A DNA stretch of 64,000 bases. Source: Acholoe squamosa. Its lineage: Eukaryota; Annelida; Polychaeta; Phyllodocida; Polynoidae. The stretch is from contig OX439037.1 of the NCBI GenBank assembly GCA_949317995.1, positions 21,821,182-21,885,181 on the forward strand. The letters are read 5' to 3'. Shown here piece after piece: positions 11,597 through 22,496 of the stretch (positions are counted from its first letter, which is position 1; the number at the start of each line of letters is the position of its first letter). The notes below the pieces were generated by a model. It saw nothing but the letters and a program-made list of their open reading frames with translations, was not told the origin of the DNA and searched no databases. The position numbers and the translations under genes are program-made.

Positions 11597-11747
11597 CATA
11601 AAGGTGTGTTTTCTATAAGGTTATGGTGTTCGGTTTAGTTTTTACATAGTAAGCAGCTAAACACAGATGCTCATGCATTGCAGATGTTTTTAAAAGAAAG
11701 AAGAAAAAGAAAGGAATTATAGTGTAGTATGGGATAGAATGAAGTGA

Positions 11748-12536
11748 ACAATCAATACCTATGACTTGAGTCCTGATGATCAGAGGAAACAAAGAGAACT
11801 ACGTGATTTAGCAAAATTCCTCAGTGACAAGGGTGTAAGAGTACAACAGAGAGGGCTTAACATTACTGTTAGTGGTACTAAATATGCCTATTCTGATGTT
11901 GAACTTCTCCCTGACGGTATGCGATTGTCTGACGCTAAATCACCACCTTGTATAGACGGAATGGGATTCCAGGGTCCGCATAGCTTCCTGTCGAACTTCT
12001 ACCCTGAGGATATTTATTACAAGGGTAATATGTATGCTACAGCCGAGGCATTATTCCAGCACGAAAAGGCAATTGTCTGTAAGCAGGATACTCTAGCTGA
12101 ACGAATTGCCAATACCATTTGCCCATACGAGGTAAAGAAACTCTCACACAAGATTATTGAGAATGCTGAGTGGGAGGAGAAACGGCTTCCCATAATGAGA
12201 AAAGTTCAACGTCTGAAGTATAGGCCTGATACATATCTCGAATACATGCTATACAACACAGATGGGCACCTGTATGAACTTGTCGCTGACAAATACTGGG
12301 GTTGTGGGCTACAATGGCATGAATATAAGCAGGTCAGACAAGCAACCATTAAGGGTGAAAACCACATGGGCAGAATTCTAGAGGAGTTGAGAGACGGGAC
12401 TCTGGAGGTTGACAGTGACTCTGATTCTGCTAGTGATAGTGACAAGGAAGAAGATATTGGTGACGATAGCTTTGATGAGAATATTAGAGCAGAGGAAGAT
12501 ATCCCTCCTCTTGAGGGCGACGATCAGCAAGCTTAG
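11748..12536 (+). CDS. NADAR-domain protein (ORF1 of the retrotransposon)
   Basis: Numbered from a TTG at 11766, the ORF is 256 residues. Residues 10-67 form an unfamiliar leader. Residues 68-209 match the NADAR/YbiA-like fold: PHSFLSNFYP (71-80), AEALFQ (93-98), W136 with KRLPIM, then NTDGHLYEL (164-172), YWGCGL (177-182) and GENHMG (197-202). Residues 215-250 are a Ser/Asp/Glu-rich acidic tail. NADAR proteins are tied to NAD/ADP-ribose metabolism, and some bacterial members remove ADP-ribose from guanine in DNA; activity here is inference. The frame is open from 11748, but its first ATG is codon 51, inside the region leading to the domain. The start is therefore unclear: non-AUG start, upstream frameshift or 5' loss. 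A retroelement ORF2 follows on the same strand. Confidence 0.85.
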   Translation, partial: TINTYDLSPDDQRKQRELRDLAKFLSDKGVRVQQRGLNITVSGTKYAYSDVELLPDGMRLSDAKSPPCIDGMGFQGPHSFLSNFYPEDIYYKGNMYATAEALFQHEKAIVCKQDTLAERIANTICPYEVKKLSHKIIENAEWEEKRLPIMRKVQRLKYRPDTYLEYMLYNTDGHLYELVADKYWGCGLQWHEYKQVRQATIKGENHMGRILEELRDGTLEVDSDSDSASDSDKEEDIGDDSFDENIRAEEDIPPLEGDDQQA

Positions 12537-12690
12537 ACATCCGAGACAAGGAAGAAGGGACGTGTATGACGAAATGTCCGACGGTATACATCCAAATCCC
12601 GAGTTACAAACCAGATGGGCACACATATTCAGCAACCACCGAGATATGCTTCAGAAGAAAATTGCTCGGTACGGTTATTTGGCGGTGTAA
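12537..12690 (+). pseudogene. Possible remnant of an SGNH-esterase C-terminus between ORF1 and ORF2
   Basis: In a frame shifted from the NADAR ORF, the segment reads RRDVYDEMSDGIHPNPELQ and then TRWAHIFSNHRDMLQKK before a stop at about 12690. DGIHPN resembles the catalytic D-x-x-H block of SGNH hydrolases, a domain known in ORF1 of several CR1-like elements. Only about 50 residues remain, so the call rests on one short motif. A simple shift near 12530 would join it to the acidic tail of the NADAR ORF. Confidence 0.35.
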
Positions 12691-13005
12691 CTTACAATTA
12701 TTACTGGTTATTGCTGTTTTGCACAATAGCAATAATAATAGTAAAAATTGATTTGATAGCAACATGTACTTGTGTGAGAGATATGACAAGTTGATAGTAT
12801 TAAATTTTTTATTGTACCTGTATGTTCTATAAAGTTAACTGTATTCACCAATCCACGCTCTAACGGTTATGATGAGCCACACATGCCATCTTAGATTACT
12901 GTTAGTTTATCTTACTAACCCTAGAATATACTTTTTTTGGTACGGGATAGGGGGGAGGGTGGGATTGACCATGAGTGAAAGAACTGGTGATGTAAATATA
13001 TTTAA

Positions 13006-15882
13006 ATGACGACAATTGATGTAAAGGACTTTGTGAGGGAGAATTCACTTAATGTAACCCATATTAATATTAGAAGTATACGGAATAAAACTGCAAGTTT
13101 TCCACTTCTTTACGAAAACACAAATATAGATTTTTTAACATGTTCTGAATCATGGTTGACCGATAGAGATTTAAGCTCTGAGTATCAATTGAGGGGTTTT
13201 AATATGTACAGGAACGATAGGACATGGTTGGAAGAAGGTAGAATTAAAAAGGCTGGTGGACTTATTACTTATGTTAAAAAAGAATTTGTGACATTGGACA
13301 ACTATTCACATTTAAATATGTCGACCAAAGATATTGAATTACTATGTACTTATGTAGCTAGGGAGAATAGGAAAAACCTATTAATATTAAACGTGTATAG
13401 ACCGCCTCAAGGGGATTTCGATGTCTTTTGGAATAGATTGCAAGCTGTTATAAGTAATATTGAGGACAGAGACAGGAAAGAAATTTTCATATTAGGCGAC
13501 ATGAATGTTGATTTTTTATTAACTGCTCATCCAAATACAATTGAATTGAAGGAGGGTATGGCGGGATATGGGCTACTGAGTTTTATACATGTTCCAACTC
13601 GATATCCTGTTAACTTCAATGATAAAATTGCCTGTCTAGATTTGATCTTTTCAAATAGTTTGTCAATTACTGATGCTGGCTGTGCAACTTGTAATTTAAG
13701 TGACCATGAAATGGTTTTTGTAGTATGTAAGCATGATAGGCCTCAAGTTGAGACAAAAGTTGATATCAAATGTCGATCTATGAAAAAATATGATAAGGAT
13801 TTATTTATTAAGTCACTTAGTGAATTCAATTGGAACAAATTTTATTTGACCAATGATGTTGATACACTATGGAGTATTATGTTAAAGAGGATAAACCATG
13901 TGTTGGATGTAATGTGTCCCTATGTAACTCACAGGGCAAATTCAAACTCGAAACCCTGGGCCACTCCTGAGTTAATTGGTCAAATTAGACATAAGGATAA
14001 TGTACTACAACGTGCTAAGAAGAGTGGTGATAGGCATAGAATTTCGGCGGCACATATAGAAAGGAATAAGGGCACTCAATTGACAGATAAAGCTAAGGGG
14101 GATTTTTTCAAACAAAAAATCTGGGAAAGTAAGGGTGATCAAAAAAACTTTTGGCGGGAAGTTAAAAAGGTATTACCACAAAAGAAAGGGGAACTACCAA
14201 TTATTAATCTTACTGATATGAGTACCGGTGACCTTATGCCTGTCCACACTGTTGCAATGTATATTAATGATTACTTTACAAATATTGGGTATAATTTGTC
14301 CAAAGATAACAACACAATATGGAGTTTCGATGGGCCTTTTGACGAAGAAGATGGTAATATAGCCATGACTACTGACAGAAATGAAGTTCTAAAATTGCTA
14401 AATAATATAGCAACACATAAAACTAGTGGGGTAGACGGTATTAAAGGGAATGTTATGAAAGACGCATTGGTTGCCCTATTGGATCAGGTCACTCATATGT
14501 TTAATGTATCACTTGAGACTGGTATTATTCCTAACAGTTGGAAGAGCGCCTGTATTGTACCGATTCCTAAAGATGGTAATCCGAATCTAGTGGAGAATTA
14601 TCGGCCAATCTCACTTCTGTGTACCCCAGCCAAGATTTTAGAAAAAATAGTTTATTCAAAACTCATGCGGCATTTAGATACATTTGAAATTTTGACTGAC
14701 AGACAGGGAGGTTATAGGAAAGGGTTTTCCACTATACAAACAGTAGGGGAATTAACTGATGACATACTAAGAGACAGAAATGTGGGTATTGAAACGGTGG
14801 CTGTGTATATAGACCTGAAAAAGGCCTTTGATACGGTTGACCACTTTATTCTTCTTAAAAAATGTGAAAAGTATGGTATTAAGGGTAAAGCTCTGTCCTG
14901 GCTCAATAATTATCTCAGTGGGAGACAACAGTGTACTTTGGCCAATAATGTCAAGTCGGATTATTTACCTATTACTTGTGGAGTGCCTCAAGGATCTACC
15001 TTAGGACCCTTATTATTTCTAATTTATGTCAATGATGTTGTACATGTCTGTGATAATAGCAAGATTCTTCTATATGCTGATGATACAGTTATTTACCATT
15101 CAGGAGGGGATAAGAAAGTTGTAACCCAACAGTTACAAAATGACCTGAATAAGTATAATGATTGGTGCTCTAAAAATAAGTTGACAATTAACATCAAAAA
15201 AACTAAATTCATGTGTTTCGGCCTCAGTCATAGATGGAAAAATTGCAAATTTAAAATTGGTGATCAGCAGATTCATGAAGTTAAGCAATATAAATATTTA
15301 GGAGTAATTCTTGATCAGGCATTAAATTATCAGAAGTTTATTGAAAATCAGTTAAGAACAGTTAATTTTCGTACCTATCAATTGACAAGAATGAATAGGT
15401 ATATAGATATAGATACTGCTGTTTTGATTTATAAGACGTTCATCTTACCCATTCTTGAATATGGTAATGTATTATTGTATGAATGTAATGTAACACATCT
15501 GGTCAGAATGCAAAGAGCACAGAATAGAGCCTTAAAAGTTGCATTAAGAAGGAATTACATGGAATCAACTAATATTATACATTTCGATGCAAATATTAAT
15601 AAGCTGGAAACTAGAATGGTTGCTCACATTCTTTTAGCAGCATACAAAAGGTCAAGACAACAAAAATATGTAGACCAAAGAAGGCTGCATACTAGAGCTT
15701 GGGATGCACCTATTCTTAAGTGTTATACTCCACACGCTAAATCATATATCAGAAGTATGGAATGGAATTTAGCTTTCCAATGGAATAATTTGGATCCTGA
15801 AGACCGAAATTCTCCTTCCTTTCAGTCCTTTAAATATGAAGTTAAAAAATTCCTACAAACAAATCTTCCGGGTAAAGACTAG
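13006..15882 (+). CDS. Retrotransposon ORF2: apurinic-like endonuclease plus reverse transcriptase, 958 aa, intact
   Basis: The protein copies element RNA into DNA at a nicked target (target-primed reverse transcription). The ATG at 13006 is preceded in frame by TAA. Residues about 16-240 form an EEP endonuclease with N21 in HINIRS, E48 in SESWL, GDMN at 164-167 and SDH at 232-234. The reverse transcriptase shows NYRPISLL (531-538), AFDTVDH (607-613), GVPQGSTLGPLLF (from 659) and YADD (690-693). The C-terminal part has the RMQRAQNRAL motif typical of CR1/Jockey-group proteins. There is no RNase H and no zinc finger. No stop or frameshift interrupts it, so the copy may be recently active. Confidence 0.95.
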   Translation: MTTIDVKDFVRENSLNVTHINIRSIRNKTASFPLLYENTNIDFLTCSESWLTDRDLSSEYQLRGFNMYRNDRTWLEEGRIKKAGGLITYVKKEFVTLDNYSHLNMSTKDIELLCTYVARENRKNLLILNVYRPPQGDFDVFWNRLQAVISNIEDRDRKEIFILGDMNVDFLLTAHPNTIELKEGMAGYGLLSFIHVPTRYPVNFNDKIACLDLIFSNSLSITDAGCATCNLSDHEMVFVVCKHDRPQVETKVDIKCRSMKKYDKDLFIKSLSEFNWNKFYLTNDVDTLWSIMLKRINHVLDVMCPYVTHRANSNSKPWATPELIGQIRHKDNVLQRAKKSGDRHRISAAHIERNKGTQLTDKAKGDFFKQKIWESKGDQKNFWREVKKVLPQKKGELPIINLTDMSTGDLMPVHTVAMYINDYFTNIGYNLSKDNNTIWSFDGPFDEEDGNIAMTTDRNEVLKLLNNIATHKTSGVDGIKGNVMKDALVALLDQVTHMFNVSLETGIIPNSWKSACIVPIPKDGNPNLVENYRPISLLCTPAKILEKIVYSKLMRHLDTFEILTDRQGGYRKGFSTIQTVGELTDDILRDRNVGIETVAVYIDLKKAFDTVDHFILLKKCEKYGIKGKALSWLNNYLSGRQQCTLANNVKSDYLPITCGVPQGSTLGPLLFLIYVNDVVHVCDNSKILLYADDTVIYHSGGDKKVVTQQLQNDLNKYNDWCSKNKLTINIKKTKFMCFGLSHRWKNCKFKIGDQQIHEVKQYKYLGVILDQALNYQKFIENQLRTVNFRTYQLTRMNRYIDIDTAVLIYKTFILPILEYGNVLLYECNVTHLVRMQRAQNRALKVALRRNYMESTNIIHFDANINKLETRMVAHILLAAYKRSRQQKYVDQRRLHTRAWDAPILKCYTPHAKSYIRSMEWNLAFQWNNLDPEDRNSPSFQSFKYEVKKFLQTNLPGKD

Positions 15883-16398
15883 TTGCTCAGTCCCACCTCT
15901 CCTCCTAAATCCCAAAAATGACTAGAAAGGTTGTTTATTGATCATCTTTATTACTAACACGGGTATGAAAATTACGGGTGTTTTGCACAATACCTGTTAA
16001 TATTAATATAAGCGATAGTGGGAAGTTTGACGTTTTGCACAATGTCATTCTTCGTAGGGTTCTTTGTGTACAACTTAGTGTTCAGTTAATAAGTTGTAAT
16101 GTTATTATATGACTACTGAAGTGATGTATGGTAGCATTCTTGATTGAATTGTTCTAAAAATACTTACTGCAGTTAAAATACTCTGATTGTTTTGTACTCA
16201 TACCACCATCTTTATAATAGTTATTTTTCCTAGGCGTTGAACATAGTAAGGGTTGCCAACTTAAATATTAGTCTTTCATAGACTAAGCGGCGACCCGTCT
16301 TTATTGTCGCTTTGGTTAATTATGGATCTGTATTTATTTTTGTACATTGTTGAACTATTGCAATAAAGACAAATTCAAATTCAAAAATTCAAATTCAC
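15883..16398 (+). other. 3' UTR, poly(A) signal and tail of the NADAR retrotransposon
   Basis: Two short stem-loops are visible: GTCTTTCATAGAC at 16271-16283, and GCGAC...GTCGC pairing 16290-16294 with 16306-16310. AATAAA lies at 16362-16367, followed by a tail of CAAATTC repeats. Such 3' structures and short-repeat tails are commonly recognised by the element's own reverse transcriptase. Confidence 0.7.
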
Positions 16399-16980
16399 AC
16401 TGTTGAATTTATCAACTCTTTTTATCGGGTGCAGGTTTTATACAACAAGGGACATTATTAGTGACATTGCTTTTAGAAAGTCATGGAACGATTTAATATC
16501 TTTGAAGAGCCATTAATCTGCACAGCTATTAATGGGAGAATTGAAGGGGATTGTAACCTCTCAACCAAAGATGAAAAATGCATGTCAAGATGGCTGTGTA
16601 CACATGGTAAAGGTTATCTGTACTGGAGGGGATAGGATGTGTCATCCTATCTAAGCCAGGTAGCCCTCCAAAAGAAAGCCCCTCTCCCATACATAATGAT
16701 CAAATGTCGTTACATATACATATATACATATTAGTGTATATTGCTTTCGAGATATTGTTGAGGTTTGTCGCCTTGGTGGAAAACACCATATAGCCAGATC
16801 CATCTAGATCCAACCCCTGTCATGTTCTCAAAATGTTAACTTGATAACGTACATGTCATATCTACAGGTGTCCGAAATGACTACAGAGGCCCTTTATTGT
16901 TATAAGTCCAGGGAACACATAGCAATGAAGAAATTTGAATATTCAGAGTGAGCATAAATGCCCTTAGCATTAGTTTGATC

Positions 16981-17393
16981 AGAACTACCACGGTTAGCTC
17001 ATTTATAGATTGACCAGAACTTCCACGGTTAGCTCATTTATAGATTGACCAGAACTACCACGGTTAGCTCATTTATAGATTGACCAGAACTACCACGGTT
17101 AGCTCATTTATAGATTGACCAGAACTACCACGGTTAGCTCATTTATAGATTGACCAGAACTACCACGGCTAGCTCATTTATAGATTGACCAGAACTACCA
17201 CGGCTAGCTCATTTATAGATTGACCAGAACTACCACGGTTAGCTCATTTATAGATTGACCAGAACTACCACGGTAAGCTCATTTATAGATTGACCAGAAC
17301 TACCACGGCTAGCTCATTTATAGATTGACCAGAACTACCACTGTTAGCTCATTTATAGATTGACCAGAACTACCACGGCTAGCTCATTGTGGG
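16981..17393. repeat. 35-bp satellite, 12 tandem copies
   Basis: The unit begins AGAACTACCACGGTTAGCTC and continues ATTTATAGATTGACC. Copies start every 35 bp from 16981 to 17366. They are nearly identical, with variants such as GGCTAG or GGTAAG for GGTTAG. The last copy is cut off where ordinary sequence resumes. Nothing coding is visible. Confidence 0.97.
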
Positions 17394-17837
17394 TTGTATT
17401 GGTGACAGGTGCCTGTCATAATGGGATATACTTGTGGCTATGTGTCATACTACATCATCCACCTAAGTCTCATATTGCTGGGTAAAGGGACATGATATGT
17501 CAGAGAAAGGAATGGTGTGGTGCAGGTAGGGTGGCAGTTATTGTCATGTTATGGGTGGAAGGGGTGGAGTATTTACAGGGATGATGAGAAATGTAGTGGG
17601 AGGTAGTAAGATTAAGGGAGATAGTTGATAAGAGGGAGTTATACGTTTAGGAGTTCTGACAGGGCAGGTTTCAAGGTAGGAGTGGAAACAGTAAGATAGG
17701 CAGCCATCCAGTAATAAAGTAAGGGATATATTTTGGAAGACCTGGAATGGTTGGAGATAAGGGGGGGGGGGCACAGAACTTGAGGTAACCATTATGGAAG
17801 AATATGCAGAGACAAATAGGGAAATACATTGATACTT

Positions 17838-18198
17838 GAGGGTGTTGCTCCTATAGTAAAAGGAAGAGCTGGCTAAAAATGCCCTTGTTTCCAGTCCTTT
17901 CTTTTCATGTAGGTATAGCTTGTCTCTTTTGTTGCTCACAAGTGGTCATTCAAGTACAGTGCTAAAAAAGCCGCCTTGGAGTAGGTACCTAGTTGGGAGA
18001 AGTCAGTCAGTATAATATACTATAGAGTTTGTGACATGAGTAGGTACCTGATAGTGCAGCTCTCTCTGTTCTAAACAAGGCAGGCGACTTCTGAGACTGA
18101 TGTGGTGAGTGCAAGTACTTTGGCAAAGCAGTGCATGACTTTGTTAGAAAAGAGGGCACATACTCACAGCTCTTTTTAACAATAGGAGCAACACCCTC
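17838..18198. mobile_element. ~360-bp inverted-repeat element
   Basis: GAGGGTGTTGCTCCTATAGT at 17838 is mirrored by ATAGGAGCAACACCCTC at 18182-18198, and matching AAGAGCT blocks lie inside both ends. The right half is related to 55215-55440. No target duplication was identified. Confidence 0.6.
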
Positions 18199-18630
18199 CA
18201 GAGGAAGTACTTGTTGAAGTGATGGAATACAGAGGAGGTTTTGTACTTATAATCCTGTAACAGTTCCTAGCTAACAGCTCTCACAAACCATTATTATGAA
18301 TGGGAAGATCAGTCTTCGACTTATCAACAAATGTGACAATCTGCGCTAGACCCTATAAAAACCAACCCCTTTAGAAGTCAGAAGATAAATACACACTTTG
18401 TTATGCACCTATTGCTTTACAGTTGGTTATATGTAGCTACTATCAATTTCCACAAATATTCTATAGAAGGCAATATGGAAAAATAAAGAAAATCATAAAT
18501 CTGGGATCTATATGGGGAACTATCTGTGGATGTGGAGGTCAACGTGTCTAGGCGTATAGGCCTACTGGGTAATAGCCCCATCCATATAATCACCAAGGTA
18601 TAATCACCAGTATGAACTAATGCTCGGGAG

Positions 18631-18880
18631 GGTCTTGCCAAAAGAAAATTGACGTGAACCACAAATGAATACGTGCACGTTTTTGTATTGCTAAAAGATT
18701 GTCTTGCTTATCGTTTTGATAAAACGTGCACGTTTTTCGACACCTCAAAATGAGTTTTTCATACATTCTGATGTAATTTTTTTGTCAATACTATGAAAAC
18801 GAGTTAGGCCATGCACATTTTCCTCATCACTCTCTGAAAGTTTTTAGAGATGTTCATCCTCGTTATCTTTTGGCAAGACC
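18631..18880. mobile_element. 250-bp inverted-repeat element with GGTCTTGCCAAAAG ends
   Basis: GGTCTTGCCAAAAG at 18631-18644 is exactly mirrored by CTTTTGGCAAGACC at 18867-18880. Inside, ACGTGCACGTTTTT occurs twice (about 18672 and 18724). No target duplication or ORF was seen. Confidence 0.6.
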
Positions 18881-21040
18881 TTCCTGCATTATACCACTTT
18901 CTGACCTGTACATAGTACCACAATTATGCATTATTGGTGTATTGACATGGATACGGGCTAAACCGACCTTGATATTATAACCCCACCAATTCTCATCAAC
19001 AGATGTGAGAATAATTTGGATCTGTTATTTGTAGGGGTATTTAATCACCCTTTATAACCCTTCCCCCCTAGTCTGGCTCGTATAGGACTTATACTTGCCA
19101 CCCCCTTTCCCCCACCTTTTTCAAAACCTCTTCTTTTCCATCCCAGCATCAGGGGTTTGTATTGTGCATCATTGAACATCATTTCCCTTCCTCCCGTGCC
19201 CATGGTTCCCCATCTTGCCGCTCCCTTCAATCTTCACAAATCTCACATTACATTGGGGGAGCTATCCTTGCTATCAATCAGGAAATCTTACTAAAATTAA
19301 GAAATTTGAGATGACAATTCCCCTTAATCTCAGCCTCAGATAACTTCCAATGAAGGGTTCTCCGGAGTATTGGCTTTTAGATCGATATTTCCCAGGGTGA
19401 CTGTCATCGATTACCTTATGGTATAAGGGGGCCTAACATGTTTACTGCAGCCCCATGGTGGCACTAACAGTGCCAGAATAGGGAGATGTAAAATTAATTA
19501 ATAATGATAGAATATCTGCAGCTTGGAGCAGAGTGCCTTCTTAAATTATTGAATTGGAATATTATCTGAGGATAGAAATCTCACTCGATGATAGTGTCCA
19601 CCACCATCTGAATATAGCAATATTGCACAATATGGGAGAGGGATTGTCGTCATATCAAGTCACCTTCCTACTCACTTGATTGACTAGCATTTTATACAAT
19701 ACACAGAAGCCATGATTTTGTTAGATTCTCAGAACCAGCTATCAGTGGCTATATCTACGGAGGACAAGATGGCGTTCTATTGAGTGTGACCTGATATGGT
19801 GTGTACAATAATTAAGGAATGGTAGTGATGAGTAGAAGAATGGCCTCTATCATATCATGGTCATTAATCCTGCTAATTGTTGGATCATCCCACAAGGCCT
19901 TGAGGTAACCACAATGTATGGATCACCCACACAGCCATATGACACAGGGATAAAGCACCAAGGACCAAGGTGGTTAATGCTGAATAGACACAAAGGATAT
20001 GTATTATTATCTAGCCCTCTCAATGAGGGCCATATGATGCCGTCATGTACATTTACCTTGATCATCATAATGCAGCAACACAGTGCTGGTGTGTTGTATT
20101 ATGCTAAGTTTATCAGCCCCGTATAGGTTCAGAATGATTCATGTATGCAGCTCTGGGAATCAGTGGGAATTGCTTGTTAAGCCTACATTCATTGCAGCAT
20201 GAGAAATTGACGTAATGCATTAAGGAGTTCTGCTGCCCTTAAAGGGTTATGGGGTCTTATCGTGCCTAGTATGTGCCTGTGTGGGTGATGTCAACATGGA
20301 TGTACACATTGAATAGGGTTTGCAATGGTACAACGATTAAGATTACAATCTGTTGGAAACAATATGACTCATTGTTTGCCATTTCCAAACAAAGGAATGA
20401 TAATGAAATTATAATTATAAGAAAGGTAATAAATGATGGGCAATGGCTTGGACTGTGGCAGGCCGGAACATAATGAAGTGCGGGGTCACGGGCCAGGAAA
20501 AACATCATAGATATCCTTATAATATAGGATATGTTATTAATATAGGATATGTTATTCTGTTGGCAACTACAAAAGGGTAGCAGGCTATGGTCAATGTTTT
20601 GGTTGGCAAGATGAGAAGGTTACTTATTCTGATAAATATCAACTGGACAAAACCCCATGTGAAAATAGGCATGTACTGTAGGGTTGAAGTGGATTAATCA
20701 CAAGCTTCATGAAGGTAGTGGCGGATCCAGGATTTGGGAAAGGAGGGGGCGCAGCCCAAAAGGAGGCGGCACACCCCCTAGTTATGAGCAAATTTTAGGG
20801 TCCGCGATAAGCAAAGGATAAAAAATGATTAGTGGACTGATCAACTGTTGAAACGCTGCTGTCTGCTGAAGGACTGGCATAATAATGTACTATAACTTTA
20901 GGTGTATATGATATGCCTTCGTACTGTGTGCCATGATTATTTGACAACCACCCAGAGGGTTACAGCAGTATTATAATTCCATATTTGAGTCTGGGTGTCA
21001 TATGGGAGCGATTTGCGTGACTGCTATTAGAGGAAGGACT
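18881..21040. other. Intergenic sequence with minor repeats
   Basis: A small tandem copy of AATATAGGATATGTTATT lies at 20521-20556. GGCGGATCCAGGATTTG at about 20708 resembles a frequent transposon terminus but has no partner. No genes. Confidence 0.4.
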
Positions 21041-21708
21041 TGTTAGATAACCATCTTGGGGTACAAGCCCGGGGGTACAAGACCCTCCACTGTTGAACAT
21101 TGCAGGTTTTGACTTAATACTCATTATACATTTCATGCAGCAGCCCTACATATTATGACATCGTTTTCTTATCCCCCCCCCCTTAGTATGGCCGACATCT
21201 ATATTTGTGATATAACAGGATATACACATGTATGTCTAGGGTTGTGAGCTACTCGTGTGATAGGGTACACATGTACACATAGGTCCGTACACATGTGACA
21301 GTCAGCATGAGTTACTCCTGTCCTACTCCACTTCTATTGACCCTTTAAGGGCAGCATTAATGCATTATGCATTTCGTGTTGTGTATAACTGCAGCCCTTC
21401 AGGGCATTTCTCAATATACTACGACTGCACTCTTCAAGTCGTAACATAAGAGGTGAAAACGTTTACATCTCAGCTTTTATTCAACCCACATAACATTTTT
21501 ATCCAACACAGTAAGGTGAATGTTCAGAATATCCCTGCAGGCACATATTATAGACCACACATGAGCCATCACGGATACACTGAAAGAATACACTCATAAC
21601 ATGTAGGGTTGCTGCATGACATGTATAACGAGTAAGTCAAAACTTGCCATGTTTAATGGTGGAGGGTCTTGTACCCCCGGGCTTGTACCCCAAGCTGGTT
21701 ATCTAACA
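21041..21708. mobile_element. 668-bp element with ~120-bp inverted arms
   Basis: The left arm (21041 to about 21163) and the right arm (about 21588-21708) are inverted copies. Both begin TGTTAGATAACCA and contain GGGGTACAAGCCCGGGGGTA followed by CAAGACCCTCCAC. They then continue through GTTTTGACTTA, TTATACAT and CATGCAGCA to CCCTACAT, with a few differences. The middle 420 bp has no ORF. No target-site duplication is obvious. Confidence 0.8.
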
Positions 21709-22496
21709 GGGCTCCCATGAAGTTATCAATATGTCCCCAATATGAAATCCTACTACAGCACCACTCCCTCCAAATGGGGCTTGGAGGGTCAACAAATTCC
21801 GCCCCGGCTTATGTACTGATCAGCCTGGTCCAAAGAGTACCAGAGCAGGACAAACCTTCAACAGGACTTAGGAGGTCCATCTTATTCATTACTTTCCCCT
21901 CTCTGTTTTATAGATCATTAACATTTATCTTGTTTCCTTCTACATGAGAAAGACAACCCTTTCACCCCTTCTTACACATACCTTTTCATCAACCAAAAAC
22001 CAAGAGTGATTCAACTCCACCGAAGGGAACCCGGACGGACAAAAATAGGTTCCTGGAAAATTCCTACTTATGCCTTTGCTAGTAGCAACAAAACAAAGTA
22101 GGCAACCTGTTTGCCATGGGTTGCGTCCTTGTAGGGTAGGATAAAGAGATCATGGAGGTTGAGGATGTAGACAACTGTCAAGGCCTAGAGCAAAAGTACA
22201 GCCTCCATGCTAACACACCTCTTCGGCTCACCTGTTCTACCTGAGACAAGGGGTTGGACCTGACCCAGTTCAACCAATCTGCCCAAGTGGGTTAATCGTG
22301 GAGGGATTATATCCCACAAGAGTATATCATTCTCAATAAACTAAGTCTGGTGCCCTGTCCTGCCCATGGCCCCTAAAGGCATCATGTAGCAACTAGGTCT
22401 GCTAGGATTTCCGCGGGACTCAGTGGCATCCCCAAATTGGGGCTCCGTGAAGTTGGTGGGTGGACCGGAGAATGATGAAACCCTTTCTAATAACAC
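21709..22496. other. Upstream of the half-LINE, probably partly its 5' UTR
   Basis: No coding frame is supported. The element's 5' end cannot be fixed from this sequence. Confidence 0.35.

Larger units (their letters stand above)
11640..16398 (+). mobile_element. Non-LTR retrotransposon with a NADAR-domain ORF1 and an endonuclease/reverse transcriptase ORF2
   Basis: The unit holds ORF1 (about 11748-12536, NADAR), a 470-bp spacer, ORF2 (13006-15882, EEP endonuclease plus reverse transcriptase), a 3' UTR with two small stem-loops, AATAAA at 16362 and a tail of CAAATTC repeats. The 3' end is clear; the 5' end is only estimated, since no target-site duplication was found. The lack of RNase H, the endonuclease type and the CAAATTC-style tail point to a CR1/Jockey-group element. 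ORF2 has no stop or frameshift, so the copy looks young. ORF1 has no AUG near its start, so it may be 5'-incomplete or use another start. Confidence 0.9.

Noticed and set aside
16981-17393. The 35-bp tandem array as a possible CRISPR
   Set aside because: Units are head-to-tail without unique spacers, in a eukaryotic genome; it is a satellite.
17544-17939. 131-codon minus-strand frame
   Set aside because: It overlaps an inverted-repeat element and a C/G homopolymer, and has no domain.
20706-20830. GGCGGATCCAGGATTTG followed by G-rich DNA as a transposon end
   Set aside because: It resembles a common terminus, but no inverted partner or duplication was found nearby, so it was not called as an element.
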